Shown: positions 41,833 through 51,444, numbered from the stretch's first letter. The stretch is DNA of 64,000 nucleotides from Aquabacterium sp. (GCA_030654395.1 JAURXM010000132.1:310001-374000); one strand, 5' to 3'. The notes: a model not told the origin generated them from the letters alone. A program made the numbers and translations.

Positions 41833-42780
41833 ATGCCCAACAACCCCTTCCCGACTTCTCCTCACGCATCTGCTTGCGCACCTCAGGATGCAGCCTTGGC
41901 TCGACAAGCGCGGCGCCTAGCGCACCTGCCCGAAGCGCCTTGGCTGTACGCCGAGGTTGCGGCCAGACTGGCTGCCAAGCTGGATCCCATCCTGCTGACG
42001 CCTGCAACGTGGATTGACTGGGGGGGCTTTTTGGGCGCAGGAGGGGTTTTGGTTCAAGCGCGCTACCCTCAGGCGCAGCGGTGGATCGTTGAGCCGACAT
42101 TGGCGCTACAACAGCGCAGTCAAATGGCCAGCGATCAGGCAACTCGCCCTTCATGGCGAACACTTTGGCGCAGGGCGTCGCAACAGGTGTGGTGCGCACA
42201 AGACCTGACAGGGGCCCCCTGGTTACCCAATGGCGCCGACATGCTGTGGGCCAATATGGCCTTGCATGCCCATGCAAACCTGCCAGCCTTGGTGGCGAAG
42301 TGGCATCAACAGTTGGCGATTGGGGGCTTTTTGATGTGCTCAGGCTTGGGCCCCGATACCGCCCGCGAATTGCGCACACTGTACGGCGAGCTAGGTTGGC
42401 CCATGCCCACCATCAACTTTATTGACATGCACGACCTCGGGGATGAGTTGGTGCAAGCAGGGTTCAGCGATCCTGTGATGGACATGGAAACGCTCACCTT
42501 GACTTGGGCTACACCACAAGCCATGTTGGATGAGTTGCGTTCATGGGGGGGCAACGTGGCAGGGGGGCGGCATGTTGGTTTGCGCACGCCCCGTTGGCGC
42601 GATCGACTGATGGGGCATCTGAGCGACAAATTGATGCGTCCTGATGGGCGCTTGGGTTTGACCATTGAGTTGATCTATGGTCATGCCATCAAACCGGAGC
42701 CGCGTCACAAGGTTGCGCCAGAGACGCGGGTGTCACTGCAGGATATGAAGCGAATGATCCATAAGCCGGGCAAGCCCTGA
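41833..42780 (+). CDS. BioC-like SAM-dependent methyltransferase
   Basis: 315 residues, similar in plan to malonyl-ACP O-methyltransferase BioC and the NDUFAF5 group: early FARQARRLA-like helix, glycine-rich strand WIDWGGFLGAGG, late FIDMHDLGDELVQAGFSDPV and METLTLTW. The SAM-binding loop is less canonical than in E. coli BioC. No bio genes adjoin, so a role in biotin synthesis is only possible. It is divergent from comF with 65 bases between the starts. Confidence 0.75.
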   Translation: MPNNPFPTSPHASACAPQDAALARQARRLAHLPEAPWLYAEVAARLAAKLDPILLTPATWIDWGGFLGAGGVLVQARYPQAQRWIVEPTLALQQRSQMASDQATRPSWRTLWRRASQQVWCAQDLTGAPWLPNGADMLWANMALHAHANLPALVAKWHQQLAIGGFLMCSGLGPDTARELRTLYGELGWPMPTINFIDMHDLGDELVQAGFSDPVMDMETLTLTWATPQAMLDELRSWGGNVAGGRHVGLRTPRWRDRLMGHLSDKLMRPDGRLGLTIELIYGHAIKPEPRHKVAPETRVSLQDMKRMIHKPGKP

Positions 42781-42995
42781 GTCAGGTGTGGTTTTGATGT
42801 ATCGGATAAACCGCATTCTTGATCGCTAGGGGTTATTCAGGGCTAATTGGGCGTGATCGATTCTTGAGCTAGCGCAAATCACTGGCTAGAATGAACCTGC
42901 ATTTTTTGGATCGTGCACAACACGGTTCATTTTCAAACGAACCCTCCGGAGCAACCCTCCGGGCATAAACCGTGTGGTCTAGGAACGCTGGCGCA
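42781..42995 (+). promoter_or_regulatory. Upstream region of the cytochrome oxidase operon with RNA structure potential
   Basis: A non-coding stretch before the DUF2244 gene. A perfect 8-bp long-range stem (ACACGGTT at 42920-42927 with AACCGTGT at 42968-42975) encloses a perfect hairpin (CCGGAG at 42946-42951, CTCCGG at 42957-42962). An alternative hairpin GGTTC/GAACC (42924-42928, 42939-42943) would compete with the outer stem. CCCTCC occurs twice. It could be a 5' UTR switch or part of an operator; no known riboswitch class was recognised. Confidence 0.4.
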
Positions 42996-43556
42996 ATGAC
43001 TGCCACCTTGTCACCCGCTAGGTTGATGTCTCCATCCTCTTTGAGGTATGGGGTATGGCGGCCCTTGCTCGGTTTGATTCAGTCACATGGGGCGCAATCC
43101 GGTGATGGTGAGTGGCTTGCTCAGTGGCAGTTGAATCGCCAGTGTGCCGTGTCCCCGCAGCGGGTGTTGTCGCTCTATCTGGGGTTCTCTGCGGTGGTGC
43201 TACTGGTGGCGGTCAAGTTGTGGTTGACTGGTGCAGACGTTGCACTACCCTTTGCAGCGGGTGGGGTGTTGATTTCAGGTTTGGTCGTGTTGCTTTACAC
43301 CCGCCATGCTTCAGATTGTGATTTGGTAGCCATGAAGGCATCGTTGGTGCGTATAGAGCGTCACCGTGCGGGGCAAATCAGCCGTGTTGATTTCAATCCC
43401 CGGTGGGTGCGCGTTGAGCCAGATCAGCAAGATGGCTCCTTGGTGCGTTTATCTGGCCAAGGGCGAAGTGTTGTTGTGGGTGACTACGTGCCTCGCGAGG
43501 CACGTCCTCAATTAGCCGAAGAATTCCGTTGGGCGCTTAGGCACCTGAACGATTAA
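42996..43556 (+). CDS. DUF2244 membrane protein of the cytochrome oxidase cluster
   Basis: About 186 residues with two adjacent transmembrane segments (LSLYLGFSAVVLLVAVKLWL and LPFAAGGVLISGLVVLLY) and the DUF2244 C-terminal domain (VRIERHRAGQISRVDFNPRW, RSVVVGDYVPREAR). The function is unknown, but the family is regularly encoded just before coxB in proteobacteria, which suggests a part in oxidase assembly. A GTG at 42972 is in frame; the ATG at 42996 is preferred. Confidence 0.85.
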   Translation: MTATLSPARLMSPSSLRYGVWRPLLGLIQSHGAQSGDGEWLAQWQLNRQCAVSPQRVLSLYLGFSAVVLLVAVKLWLTGADVALPFAAGGVLISGLVVLLYTRHASDCDLVAMKASLVRIERHRAGQISRVDFNPRWVRVEPDQQDGSLVRLSGQGRSVVVGDYVPREARPQLAEEFRWALRHLND

Positions 43557-43705
43557 GGGGTTCACCAGGTGCCAACTAGGTGCATGGCGAAGCCCGTAGT
43601 AATGACAGCGTTAAATTCAAGACGAGCCAAGACATGATCAAAGACCCTGGGAATCGAGTAAGTCGGGTACGACAAATAGTCGGGCTGGTAGGCCAGGCTC
43701 ATTCG

Positions 43706-44845
43706 ATGTCGCGCCATGTAGGTGTGGCGGCGCTGTGCTTGCTGGCGCAAGCCAGTTGGGCCGTCAATGACCTGCCTGGTGGGCCTGCGGTCAATCAGCT
43801 TGATCTGCATGTGCCGGTCACCAAGATTGCTGCTGCACAGCAGTCCTTGCACTACCTGATGCTCTACATCTGCACGGCCATTTTCGTCGCTGTGTTTGGT
43901 GTCATGTTCTATTCGGTGTACAAGCACCGCAAGTCCAAGGGCCACAAGGCGGCTGATTTTCACGAGTCAACCACTGTTGAAATCATCTGGACAGTGATCC
44001 CTTTCTTGATCGTGATTGGCATGGCCTTGCCTGCCACCAAAGTGATCGTGGCCCAAAAGGATACAACCAACTCTGACTTGACCATCAAGGTCACAGGTTA
44101 TCAGTGGAAGTGGGGTTACGACTACATCAAGGGTGAAGGCGAGGGGATCGCGTTCCTCTCTACCTTGGACGCTTCGCAGCGCGCACTGTCTGATGCAGGC
44201 ACACCCCAAGGTGATAACTACCTCTTGAAGGTGGACCACCCCTTGGTTGTCCCGGTGGATAAAAAAATCCGCATCATCACAACAGCCAATGATGTCATCC
44301 ACTCTTTCATGGTTCCGGCCTTCGGTATCAAGCAAGATGCGATCCCTGGTTTCGTGCGTGATACGTGGTTCCGAGCTGAGAAAATCGGCGATTACTACGG
44401 TCAATGCGTCGAGTTGTGCGGCAAAGAGCACGCCTACATGCCTATCCATGTGCGTGTTGTGAGCGCCGAGCACTACGCACTGTGGGTCGCTGAGCGCCAA
44501 AAAGAATTGCAAGCCAAGGCTGATGACCCGACCAAGGTTTGGACGCAAGATGAGTTGTTGGCTCGTGGTGAAAAGGTCTACACCGCCAATTGCGCAGCTT
44601 GTCATCAACCCAACGGCAAAGGTGGCGGCGCGATCAAACCACTGGATGGCTCGGCCGCAGTCCTGAGTGAGGACAAAACCGTTGAGGTGAATGTCCTACT
44701 CAATGGGCAGAACAACATCATGCCGGCTTGGAGGCAGTTGTCTGACACCGAGATCGCAGCCGTGATCACATTCACAAAAAACCACTGGTCCAACAAGACC
44801 GGCCAGACGGTGCAACCGTCAGAAGTGCTGGCTGCTCGCAAGTAA
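43706..44845 (+). CDS. coxB: Cytochrome c oxidase subunit II with fused cytochrome c domain
   Basis: About 379 residues: signal peptide (MSRHVGVAALCLLAQASWA), two transmembrane helices and a cupredoxin domain with the CuA site (CVELCGKEHAYM, plus the His in DVIHSF). A C-terminal cytochrome c domain follows, with heme-binding CAACH and a distal Met in NIMPAW. It takes electrons from cytochrome c and passes them to subunit I. The frame is open from GTG 43580; ATG 43634 is an alternative start, but 43706 sits best for the signal peptide. Confidence 0.95.
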   Translation: MSRHVGVAALCLLAQASWAVNDLPGGPAVNQLDLHVPVTKIAAAQQSLHYLMLYICTAIFVAVFGVMFYSVYKHRKSKGHKAADFHESTTVEIIWTVIPFLIVIGMALPATKVIVAQKDTTNSDLTIKVTGYQWKWGYDYIKGEGEGIAFLSTLDASQRALSDAGTPQGDNYLLKVDHPLVVPVDKKIRIITTANDVIHSFMVPAFGIKQDAIPGFVRDTWFRAEKIGDYYGQCVELCGKEHAYMPIHVRVVSAEHYALWVAERQKELQAKADDPTKVWTQDELLARGEKVYTANCAACHQPNGKGGGAIKPLDGSAAVLSEDKTVEVNVLLNGQNNIMPAWRQLSDTEIAAVITFTKNHWSNKTGQTVQPSEVLAARK

Positions 44846-44881
44846 CGCGAGCGTGATAACAGGATCAGGAAAGGATATTTC

Positions 44882-46510
44882 ATGAGCGCAGTTCATGGCC
44901 ACGGCGGCCACTCGACAGACAACCACGGTCACGATGACCACGGCCACCCTCACGGCTGGAAACGCTGGTTCTATGCGACCAATCACAAAGACATCGGTAC
45001 CTTGTACCTCTTGTTTGCCTTGACCATGTTGATGGTTGGTGGAGTCTTGGCGCTCGGCATCCGTGCTGAGTTGTTCAAGCCAGGTCTGCAGATATTGAAC
45101 CCAGAGTTGTTCAATCAGTTCACCACCATGCACGGCATCATCATGGTGTTTGGCGCCATCATGCCGGCGTTCGTTGGTGTGGCCAACTGGATGATCCCGT
45201 TGCAGATTGGTGCTTCGGACATGGCGTTTGCACGCATGAATAACTTCAGCTTCTGGCTGTTGATTCCTGCCTCGCTGCTGCTGATTGGTTCTTTTTTCAT
45301 GCCCGGTGGCGCACCTGCTGCAGGCTGGACTTTGTATGCACCATTGACCTTGCAAATGGGGCCGTCCATGGATGCTGGCATTTTTGCCATGCACATCATG
45401 GGCGCCAGCTCCATCATGGGCTCGATCAACATCGTCGTCACCATCCTCAATATGCGTGCCCCAGGCATGACTTTGATGAAGATGCCCATGTTCGCTTGGA
45501 CGTGGCTGATCACGGCTTACTTGCTGATCGCAGTGATGCCTGTGTTGGCCGGCGCCATCACCATGACGCTGACTGACCGTCACTTTGGTACCAGCTTCTT
45601 TAACCCTGCTGGTGGCGGCGATCCGGTGATGTACCAACACATCTTCTGGTTCTTTGGTCACCCAGAGGTCTACATCATGATCTTGCCGGCTTTCGGCATC
45701 ATCAGTCACATCGTGCCCGCCTTTGCACGCAAGAAGCTGTTTGGCTACACATCGATGGTCTATGCGACTGCATCGATCGCCATTTTGAGCTTCATCGTGT
45801 GGGCTCACCACATGTTCGCAACGGGCATGCCTGTGACAGGCCAGCTTTTCTTCATGTACGCCACGATGTTGATCTCGGTGCCAACAGGCGTCAAGGTCTT
45901 CAACTGGGTGGCCACCATGTGGCGCGGTTCGATGACCTTTGAGGCCCCTATGTTGTGGGCAGTTGGGTTCATCTTCGTGTTCACCATGGGCGGCTTCACG
46001 GGTCTGATCTTGTCGGTCGCCCCCATCGACATTCAATTGCAAGACACCTATTACGTTGTGGCTCACTTCCACTATGTGTTGGTGGCAGGTTCTTTGTTTG
46101 CTTTGTTTGCCGGCTTTTATTACTGGGCACCAAAGTGGACAGGTGTGATGGTGCCTGAATGGAAGGGCGCCTTGCACTTCTGGTGGTCTTTGATCGCCTT
46201 TAATGTCACCTTCTTCCCGATGCACTTCTTGGGCTTGGCCGGTATGCCACGCCGTTATGCTGACTACCCTATGCAGTTTGCTGACTTCAATGCACTGGCT
46301 TCGGTCGGTTCCTTGGCATTTGGCTTGGCTCAGGTGTACTTCATCTTTGTGGTGCTCATCCCTGCCATGCGTGGCAAAGGTCTGCCAGCCCCTGCGAAGC
46401 CGTGGGATGGTGCTGAGGGTCTCGAATGGGAGGTGCCATCACCCGCACCGTTCCACACCTTCGAGACGCCACCCAAGTTGGATTCAACTGCAACACGGGT
46501 AATTGGTTGA
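44882..46510 (+). CDS. coxA: Cytochrome c oxidase subunit I
   Basis: 542 residues with about 12 transmembrane helices. Heme a/a3 and CuB ligands are visible: [10 protein letters not shown] (early His), [14 protein letters not shown] (CuB His and the cross-linked Tyr), [10 protein letters not shown] (two CuB His) and [11 protein letters not shown] (heme ligands). It carries the K and D channel pattern of A-type oxidases. It reduces O2 to water and pumps protons. The histidine-rich N-terminus ([18 protein letters not shown]) could bind metal. Shine-Dalgarno AGGAAAGGA is just upstream. Confidence 0.98.
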   Translation: MSAVHGHGGHSTDNHGHDDHGHPHGWKRWFYATNHKDIGTLYLLFALTMLMVGGVLALGIRAELFKPGLQILNPELFNQFTTMHGIIMVFGAIMPAFVGVANWMIPLQIGASDMAFARMNNFSFWLLIPASLLLIGSFFMPGGAPAAGWTLYAPLTLQMGPSMDAGIFAMHIMGASSIMGSINIVVTILNMRAPGMTLMKMPMFAWTWLITAYLLIAVMPVLAGAITMTLTDRHFGTSFFNPAGGGDPVMYQHIFWFFGHPEVYIMILPAFGIISHIVPAFARKKLFGYTSMVYATASIAILSFIVWAHHMFATGMPVTGQLFFMYATMLISVPTGVKVFNWVATMWRGSMTFEAPMLWAVGFIFVFTMGGFTGLILSVAPIDIQLQDTYYVVAHFHYVLVAGSLFALFAGFYYWAPKWTGVMVPEWKGALHFWWSLIAFNVTFFPMHFLGLAGMPRRYADYPMQFADFNALASVGSLAFGLAQVYFIFVVLIPAMRGKGLPAPAKPWDGAEGLEWEVPSPAPFHTFETPPKLDSTATRVIG

Positions 46511-46530
46511 TGCACACGGAGACTAAGATC

Positions 46531-46653
46531 ATGAAGACTTCTGCTGAAATGCAACGCAAGAACAACCTGCGCCTTGCTCTGATCTTGGCTTCTGTGGCAC
46601 TGACTTTTTTCGCCGGTTTCATGCTGAAAATGTCGGTTTTCTCTCAATCCTGA
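46531..46653 (+). CDS. Cytochrome oxidase small assembly protein
   Basis: A 40-residue protein with one transmembrane helix (LALILASVALTFFAGFML) after a basic N-terminus (MKTSAEMQRKNNLR). Such tiny proteins lie between coxA and ctaG in many betaproteobacteria and are annotated as oxidase assembly factors. Shine-Dalgarno GGAG at 46518 favours this ATG; an ATG at 46510 overlapping the coxA stop is also possible. Confidence 0.8.
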   Translation: MKTSAEMQRKNNLRLALILASVALTFFAGFMLKMSVFSQS

Positions 46654-46675
46654 AAACGAGCCTGATTGCGCACGG

Positions 46676-47293
46676 ATGAGCACTGAGCACAAGCAACGCC
46701 AATCCAACCTGATGCGCGCATTCAGGTTGCGTCGCGCGAACATGGGCATGGTTGGCAAGTTGCTCGTCGTGACAGCATTGATGTTCGGCTTTGGTTATGC
46801 CATGGTGCCGATGTACAAAAGCATCTGTGCGGCCTTGGGCATCAATGTCTTGGCGTTGACAGAACAACAAGCTGGTAGTGCGTTGCTCGCAAGCAAGCGC
46901 AATACGCAGGTTGACTTGAGCCGCACCATCACGGTTGAGTTCGATGCAAACGCAAGAGGTCCGTGGGACTTTAAGTCCGAGGTGCGTTCAGTTCGTGTGC
47001 ATCCAGGCGAGATCACAACGGTCATGTATGAGTTTCGAAATCGGCAAGACAGGGTGATGTCAGCTCAGGCTATTCCGAGTTACGCACCCAAGCAGGCGAC
47101 AGCGCACTTCAATAAACTCGAGTGTTTTTGTTTCACTGAACACAGGCTTCAGCCAGGTGAGGTCAAGCGTTGGCCCGTGGTGTTTGTAATTGGCAATAAG
47201 TTGCCCAAAGATGTGTCCACCATCACCTTGTCATACACGTTTTTTGAAGTGGGCGGCAAGGTGCCGATGGCGCCAGCAGGTGGGGCGGTATGA
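46676..47293 (+). CDS. ctaG: Cytochrome c oxidase assembly protein CtaG/Cox11
   Basis: 205 residues: one N-terminal transmembrane helix (LLVVTALMFGFGYAMVPMY) and a periplasmic immunoglobulin-like domain with the copper motif ECFCF. It delivers copper to the CuB site of subunit I. It overlaps the DUF2970 gene by 4 bases. Length is normal. Confidence 0.95.
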   Translation: MSTEHKQRQSNLMRAFRLRRANMGMVGKLLVVTALMFGFGYAMVPMYKSICAALGINVLALTEQQAGSALLASKRNTQVDLSRTITVEFDANARGPWDFKSEVRSVRVHPGEITTVMYEFRNRQDRVMSAQAIPSYAPKQATAHFNKLECFCFTEHRLQPGEVKRWPVVFVIGNKLPKDVSTITLSYTFFEVGGKVPMAPAGGAV

Positions 47294-47520
47294 CGGATGA
47301 CTTACGCAAGGCCGTGCAGCGAAAGGGTTCATTTGCTCAAACGCTCAAGGCCGTTGCGTGGTCTTTTTTCGGTGTGCGCAAGTCAACTGACTATGCGCAG
47401 GATGTAGCCAAAATCAACCCAGTTCATGTGATTGTGGCAGGGGTGTTGGCGGCTTTTGTTTTCGTCATTGGGCTCATCCTGCTGGTGCAATTTGTGATTG
47501 CCAGTGGGGTAGCTGAATGA
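47290..47520 (+). CDS. DUF2970 membrane protein
   Basis: 76 residues with the DUF2970 pattern TLKAVAWSFFGVRKS, then a C-terminal transmembrane helix (VIVAGVLAAFVFVIGLILLV). The family is found almost only in cytochrome oxidase clusters between ctaG and coxC. Exact role unknown. Confidence 0.88.
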   Translation: MTDDLRKAVQRKGSFAQTLKAVAWSFFGVRKSTDYAQDVAKINPVHVIVAGVLAAFVFVIGLILLVQFVIASGVAE

Positions 47521-47577
47521 ATGTCGTTACTTTAGCCGGGTCATTGACCTGGATTTCGAAGATCTGAGGAGCACAGC

Positions 47578-48462
47578 ATGTCGACAGCGGTTCCCAAGGG
47601 GAAGGCCCCTTATTACTATGTGCCGGGCCCATCACGGCACCCCATGATGGCAGCCATTGGGCTGTTTTTTGTGGTGCTTGGCGCAGGCCAGTGGGTCAAT
47701 GGTGTTGAGTGGGCGCCATATTGCGTTTTGTTCGGTTTTGTTTGGTGGGCCATCGTGCTCAAGCAATGGTTCACTGATGCCATTGCCGAGAGTGAAGGAG
47801 GGCTGTACAGCGATCGTGTTGACGCTTCCTTCCGCTGGAGCATGGCTTGGTTCATCTTCTCTGAGGTGATGTTTTTCGGCGCGTTCTTTGGGGCGCTTTA
47901 TTGGGCTCGCCTGCATGTGTTACCCGACCTTGGTAGCATTGACAGTGCGCTGTTGTGGCCTGATTTCAAAGCCATCTGGCCTTCGGAGCTGGCAGGGATG
48001 ACCGCTTCGCCCGCAGGCACGGTGGAGCCTTTCCGTACGATGGGCCCATGGCCTATCCCGACGATCAACACCGCGTTGCTCTTGACATCGGGTGTGACCT
48101 TGACCATTGCTCATCACGCATTGCGTGAAGGGCACCGTGCCAAAACCATTGGCTTCATGTGGTTGACTGTGTTGCTTGGTGTGATTTTTGTCTGCTTGCA
48201 AGGCGTCGAGTACTACGAGGCCTACAACCACTACAACCTCAAGCTCTCTTCGGGTATATACGGTTCTACTTTCTTCTTGTTGACCGGATTCCACGGTTTC
48301 CATGTGTTTGTCGGTATGTTGATGCTGCTGTTCATCACGCTGCGCCTGATGCGTGGGCACTTCACGCCGGAGAAGCACTTTGGTTTCGAAGGTGCCGCTT
48401 GGTACTGGCACTTTGTCGACGTGGTTTGGTTGGGTTTGTATGTGGTGGTCTACTGGACCTGA
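47578..48462 (+). CDS. coxC: Cytochrome c oxidase subunit III
   Basis: 294 residues, seven transmembrane helices, with typical blocks FSEVMFFGAFFGALYW, LTIAHHALREG, LTGFHGFHVFVGMLML and WYWHFVDVVWLGLYVVVYW. It stabilises the oxidase core. Shine-Dalgarno GAGGAG is upstream. A strong terminator follows, so coxB-to-coxC forms one unit. Confidence 0.97.
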   Translation: MSTAVPKGKAPYYYVPGPSRHPMMAAIGLFFVVLGAGQWVNGVEWAPYCVLFGFVWWAIVLKQWFTDAIAESEGGLYSDRVDASFRWSMAWFIFSEVMFFGAFFGALYWARLHVLPDLGSIDSALLWPDFKAIWPSELAGMTASPAGTVEPFRTMGPWPIPTINTALLLTSGVTLTIAHHALREGHRAKTIGFMWLTVLLGVIFVCLQGVEYYEAYNHYNLKLSSGIYGSTFFLLTGFHGFHVFVGMLMLLFITLRLMRGHFTPEKHFGFEGAAWYWHFVDVVWLGLYVVVYWT

Positions 48463-48487
48463 TCAAGCGGTATCTTCTGGTATCTGA

Positions 48488-48517
48488 CAAAGCGCCTTCG
48501 TGGCGCTTTGTTGTTTT
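48488..48517 (+). terminator. Rho-independent terminator after coxC
   Basis: A perfect 9-bp stem CAAAGCGCC/GGCGCTTTG with the loop TTCGT, followed by TTGTTTT. It lies 25 bases past the coxC stop. Confidence 0.88.
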
Positions 48518-48530
48518 GATCGTTCAGCGA

Positions 48531-48752
48531 TCAGCGTGCCATCGGTATGCCAGTTGGGTGAATCCACCCCATTTTGTAGCTCAGTAAGATGAACAGAAAC
48601 AGGGCGATGGACAAGCCAACCCGCAAAGCGAGCGCGTGCACCATGCGGTTGCTCTTGGCTTTACCATCACGGCCATCTTGCAGCAAGGCTCTTCCAGCGA
48701 GTGCGAGGGCTGCCACAATCGACAGCAAGGCAAAGGCGATAAGGTATTTCAT
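48531..48752 (-). CDS. DUF2909-type twin-transmembrane protein
   Basis: 73 residues: two transmembrane helices (LIAFALLSIVAALALAGRAL and LRVGLSIALFLFILLSY) joined by a charged loop (QDGRDGKAKSNR). It matches the DUF2909 pattern seen opposite to SURF1 genes in oxidase clusters of Burkholderiales. Function unknown. Confidence 0.8.
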   Translation of the reverse strand: MKYLIAFALLSIVAALALAGRALLQDGRDGKAKSNRMVHALALRVGLSIALFLFILLSYKMGWIHPTGIPMAR

Positions 48753-48794
48753 GGCTTTAGCGTGTCCGTTTCAATTCGGTGAGGTGTCTGGGCT

Positions 48795-49577
48795 ATGACG
48801 TCAACGCAGCGTCAAATCATCATCTGGTTGTCGGCTGTGTTGTTGGTGACGCTGGGTGTATCGCTTGGTTGCTGGCAACTCCGACGTGCAGATCAAAAAC
48901 GATCCGCGTATGTGGCACTGACAGCGCACCAACAGCAGGTCGCATGGGGCAACCATGATTGGCCATGCGATGGTGCAGCCATGTCGACCTTGTCCTTGCA
49001 TCGTCCCGTGGTGTTGCGAGGCCATTGGCTGGTTGATCATACGGTTTTTCTTGATAATCGCCCAATGGACGGTATCAGTGGCTTCATTGTGGTGACGCCT
49101 TTGCTGCTGTCTGATATGGCACCACCCTGCGCTGGCCGCGTGGTCTTGGTTGAACGAGGTTGGGTGCCGCGTGACCTCAATGACCGTACTCGCATACCGG
49201 CGATCCCGACCTCACCAGATGAGGTGATCATTGGTGGGCGGGTCTCTGCGGGTATCTCCCGGGTGTATCAATTGGGGCAGGAGGCTGAGCCTGATCAACA
49301 GGCTGTTCATCTCATCCGGCAGAACGCGGATGGCGTTTTTTGGGCCAAATGGCTGGGACAATCACCTTTGGTTGGCTCCGTACTGCAATTGAAAGCTGAT
49401 ACACCAGCGCCTCTTGTTGATGTGTTGCGTAGGCATTGGCCGGAACCTGGGCAAGGGGAGGACAAACATCTAGCCTATGCTGCACAGTGGTTCGCCTTGT
49501 CAGCGCTTTTCGCGGGGCTCACGCTCTGGTTTCAAATCATTCTTCCTCGTCGTCAACGTGCACATGTCCAATCCTGA
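48795..49577 (+). CDS. SURF1 family cytochrome oxidase assembly protein
   Basis: 260 residues with the SURF1 layout: an N-terminal transmembrane helix ending GCWQLRRADQK, a periplasmic domain (FLDNRPMDGISGFIVVTPL, VLVERGWVPRDL) and a C-terminal helix (AAQWFALSALFAGLTLWF). It helps place heme A in subunit I. It overlaps the next gene by 14 bases. Confidence 0.92.
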   Translation: MTSTQRQIIIWLSAVLLVTLGVSLGCWQLRRADQKRSAYVALTAHQQQVAWGNHDWPCDGAAMSTLSLHRPVVLRGHWLVDHTVFLDNRPMDGISGFIVVTPLLLSDMAPPCAGRVVLVERGWVPRDLNDRTRIPAIPTSPDEVIIGGRVSAGISRVYQLGQEAEPDQQAVHLIRQNADGVFWAKWLGQSPLVGSVLQLKADTPAPLVDVLRRHWPEPGQGEDKHLAYAAQWFALSALFAGLTLWFQIILPRRQRAHVQS

Positions 49578-50247
49578 TAAGCCGCAGTCTGATCCCCTGA
49601 TTCAGATGAGCGTGCATAGCCTGCCAAAGCCTGCTCAAGTGCCTGCTGAACGCACACGCGCTGGTCGCATCAAGATGTTGCTGGTCATGGCTGCTTGCGC
49701 CGCACCGGTGCTCGCCTCTTATTTCGCTTATTACGTTGTCAAGCCGCAAGGGCGTGTCAATTACGGAGCTTTGGTGACGCCGCCAAAGCCCTTGCCTGTT
49801 GATTCAGCGATGGCCTTGGTTGATTTGAATGGTCAGGCCATCAGCGCCGCGTCTTTAAAGGGGCAGTGGCTGTTGATTGTCGTGGCGGGCGGCGCTTGTG
49901 ATGCACGCTGCGAGAAGCAGTTGTATCTTCAGCGTCAGCTGCGTGAAACGCTGGGCAAGGACAAGGATAGGATCGATCGGGTTTGGCTGGTCTCTGATCA
50001 AACGCCAGTTAGCCCTGCCTTGCTTCCAAGTTTGAATAAGGCGTGGGTTCTGCGAGCCAAGCCGACTGAAGTGGCTCAGTGGTTGGCCCCTGAGGCTGGT
50101 CAGACTTTGGATGCGCACATTTACCTTGTTGACCCTCGTGGTGACTGGATGATGCGCTTCCCAGTGGATGCTGATCCGTCCATGATGAAGAAGGATTTGG
50201 CTCGGCTCTTGAAAGCCAGTCAATTTTGGGACAAAGAAGGCCGTTGA
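49564..50247 (+). CDS. Membrane-anchored thioredoxin/SCO-like oxidase assembly protein
   Basis: About 227 residues: one transmembrane helix (KMLLVMAACAAPVLASYFAY) followed by a thioredoxin-fold domain with a CDARC cysteine pair in the position of the SCO CxxxC copper motif (VVAGGACDARCEKQLY). It is common between SURF1 and ctaA in Burkholderiales. A role in copper or thiol handling during oxidase assembly is inferred. The ATG at 49564 is chosen over upstream starts that run into SURF1. Confidence 0.82.
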   Translation: MSNPDKPQSDPLIQMSVHSLPKPAQVPAERTRAGRIKMLLVMAACAAPVLASYFAYYVVKPQGRVNYGALVTPPKPLPVDSAMALVDLNGQAISAASLKGQWLLIVVAGGACDARCEKQLYLQRQLRETLGKDKDRIDRVWLVSDQTPVSPALLPSLNKAWVLRAKPTEVAQWLAPEAGQTLDAHIYLVDPRGDWMMRFPVDADPSMMKKDLARLLKASQFWDKEGR

Positions 50248-50255
50248 GGTTCACG

Positions 50256-51419
50256 ATGGGCTCTTTAATTGATCTCACCCCGGCTGTTGAGGTTGCCGCG
50301 TTGGGCGCCTTGCTGGCTTTGGTGCCCGTCGGCTTGGTGGCGTGGCGGGTGCGCCGACAGGGCTTGTCCGGCTGGCATGCGTGGCAGAGGGTTTTAACTG
50401 TACTCACCTTGTTTTTGACCTTGGATTTGGTCGTATTTGGCGCCTTCACACGGTTGACTGACTCGGGGCTCGGTTGTCCTGATTGGCCAGGCTGTTATGG
50501 CGAAACCAGCCCCTTTGCTGCACATGAGCAGATCACAGCAGCACAGCTGGCCTTGCCCACGGGCCCCGTCTCACACCATAAGGCTTGGATTGAGATGATG
50601 CATCGCTACCTCGCTACAGCGGTAGGTGCGTTGATCACCGGCTTGATGGTTGCTGCTTGGTTGATGCGACGAAAGCAAGGCGCTCTGTCTCCTTGGTGGG
50701 CGACTGCCACGTTCGTGTGGGTGTGCGCACAAGGTGCTTTTGGCGCGATGACGGTCACCCTTAAGCTGCAGCCGATCATTGTCACAGGCCATCTTTTAGG
50801 CGCATTGTTGGGTGTGGGTTTGTTGTCGGCTCAGGTGGCCGCTTTGGGTGCCGTTGAAGGCAGCACGCGCGTGCATTCGGCTATAGAGCAAGCTTGGGCA
50901 GCATCCTCATTGCGTCGATGGGGTTGGGGGCTGTTGTTTTTATTGGCCGTACAGGTGGCTTTGGGCGGCTGGGTTAGCACCAACTATGCGGTACTCGCCT
51001 GTGGTGAGGCCCCGATGTGTCAGGGGCAATGGTGGCCTGAGATGGATTTTGAAATGGGTTTTCGCTTGTTCAGACCCCTCGGTGGTGACGGACAGGGTGC
51101 CTTCATCACCTTGCCGGGCCTGACAGCGATCCACATGGCACACCGTATTTTTGCCGTGCTTGTTTTGGGCTTGATGGTGGCTTATGGCTTGGCGCTGCGT
51201 CAATGGACGCCGGTTGCGTCAGGCGAGCCCGTATGGCGGAGATCCGGTTTGATTCTTTTGTTTTTGACTGCGGCTCAGTTGCTGTCTGGTTTGAGTAACG
51301 TGGTGCTCGGTTGGCCCTTGTTCGCGGCTTTGATGCATACGCTGGGTGCAGCACTGTTGGTCTGGTGCTTGGTCTCACTGTTGGTGTGCAGGCGAAGGCC
51401 TGATGCCGTCTTAAAGTAA
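50256..51419 (+). CDS. ctaA: Heme A synthase (COX15/CtaA)
   Basis: About 387 residues and eight transmembrane helices. The conserved loop FGAFTRLTDSGLGCPDWPGC, the His in MMHRYLA and HLLGALLG, and the second-half HMAHRIFA and LMHTLGAALL are the heme-binding positions of type 2 CtaA. It oxidises the C8 methyl of heme O to give heme A. The ATG at 50256 (GAGGT upstream) is chosen over a TTG at 50226. Confidence 0.95.
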   Translation: MGSLIDLTPAVEVAALGALLALVPVGLVAWRVRRQGLSGWHAWQRVLTVLTLFLTLDLVVFGAFTRLTDSGLGCPDWPGCYGETSPFAAHEQITAAQLALPTGPVSHHKAWIEMMHRYLATAVGALITGLMVAAWLMRRKQGALSPWWATATFVWVCAQGAFGAMTVTLKLQPIIVTGHLLGALLGVGLLSAQVAALGAVEGSTRVHSAIEQAWAASSLRRWGWGLLFLLAVQVALGGWVSTNYAVLACGEAPMCQGQWWPEMDFEMGFRLFRPLGGDGQGAFITLPGLTAIHMAHRIFAVLVLGLMVAYGLALRQWTPVASGEPVWRRSGLILLFLTAAQLLSGLSNVVLGWPLFAALMHTLGAALLVWCLVSLLVCRRRPDAVLK

Positions 51420-51444
51420 ACCCCTCGTGTATTTGGGATGATGT

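Noticed and set aside
41768..42379. N-terminal extension of the comF frame
   Set aside because: It is antisense to the methyltransferase gene; ComF family length and zinc-ribbon start fit the ATG at 41767.
44819..46225. A 468-residue open frame on the minus strand
   Set aside because: It is antisense to coxB/coxA, His/Gln/Arg-rich as expected for a shadow of GC-rich membrane-protein coding sequence, and has no known domain.
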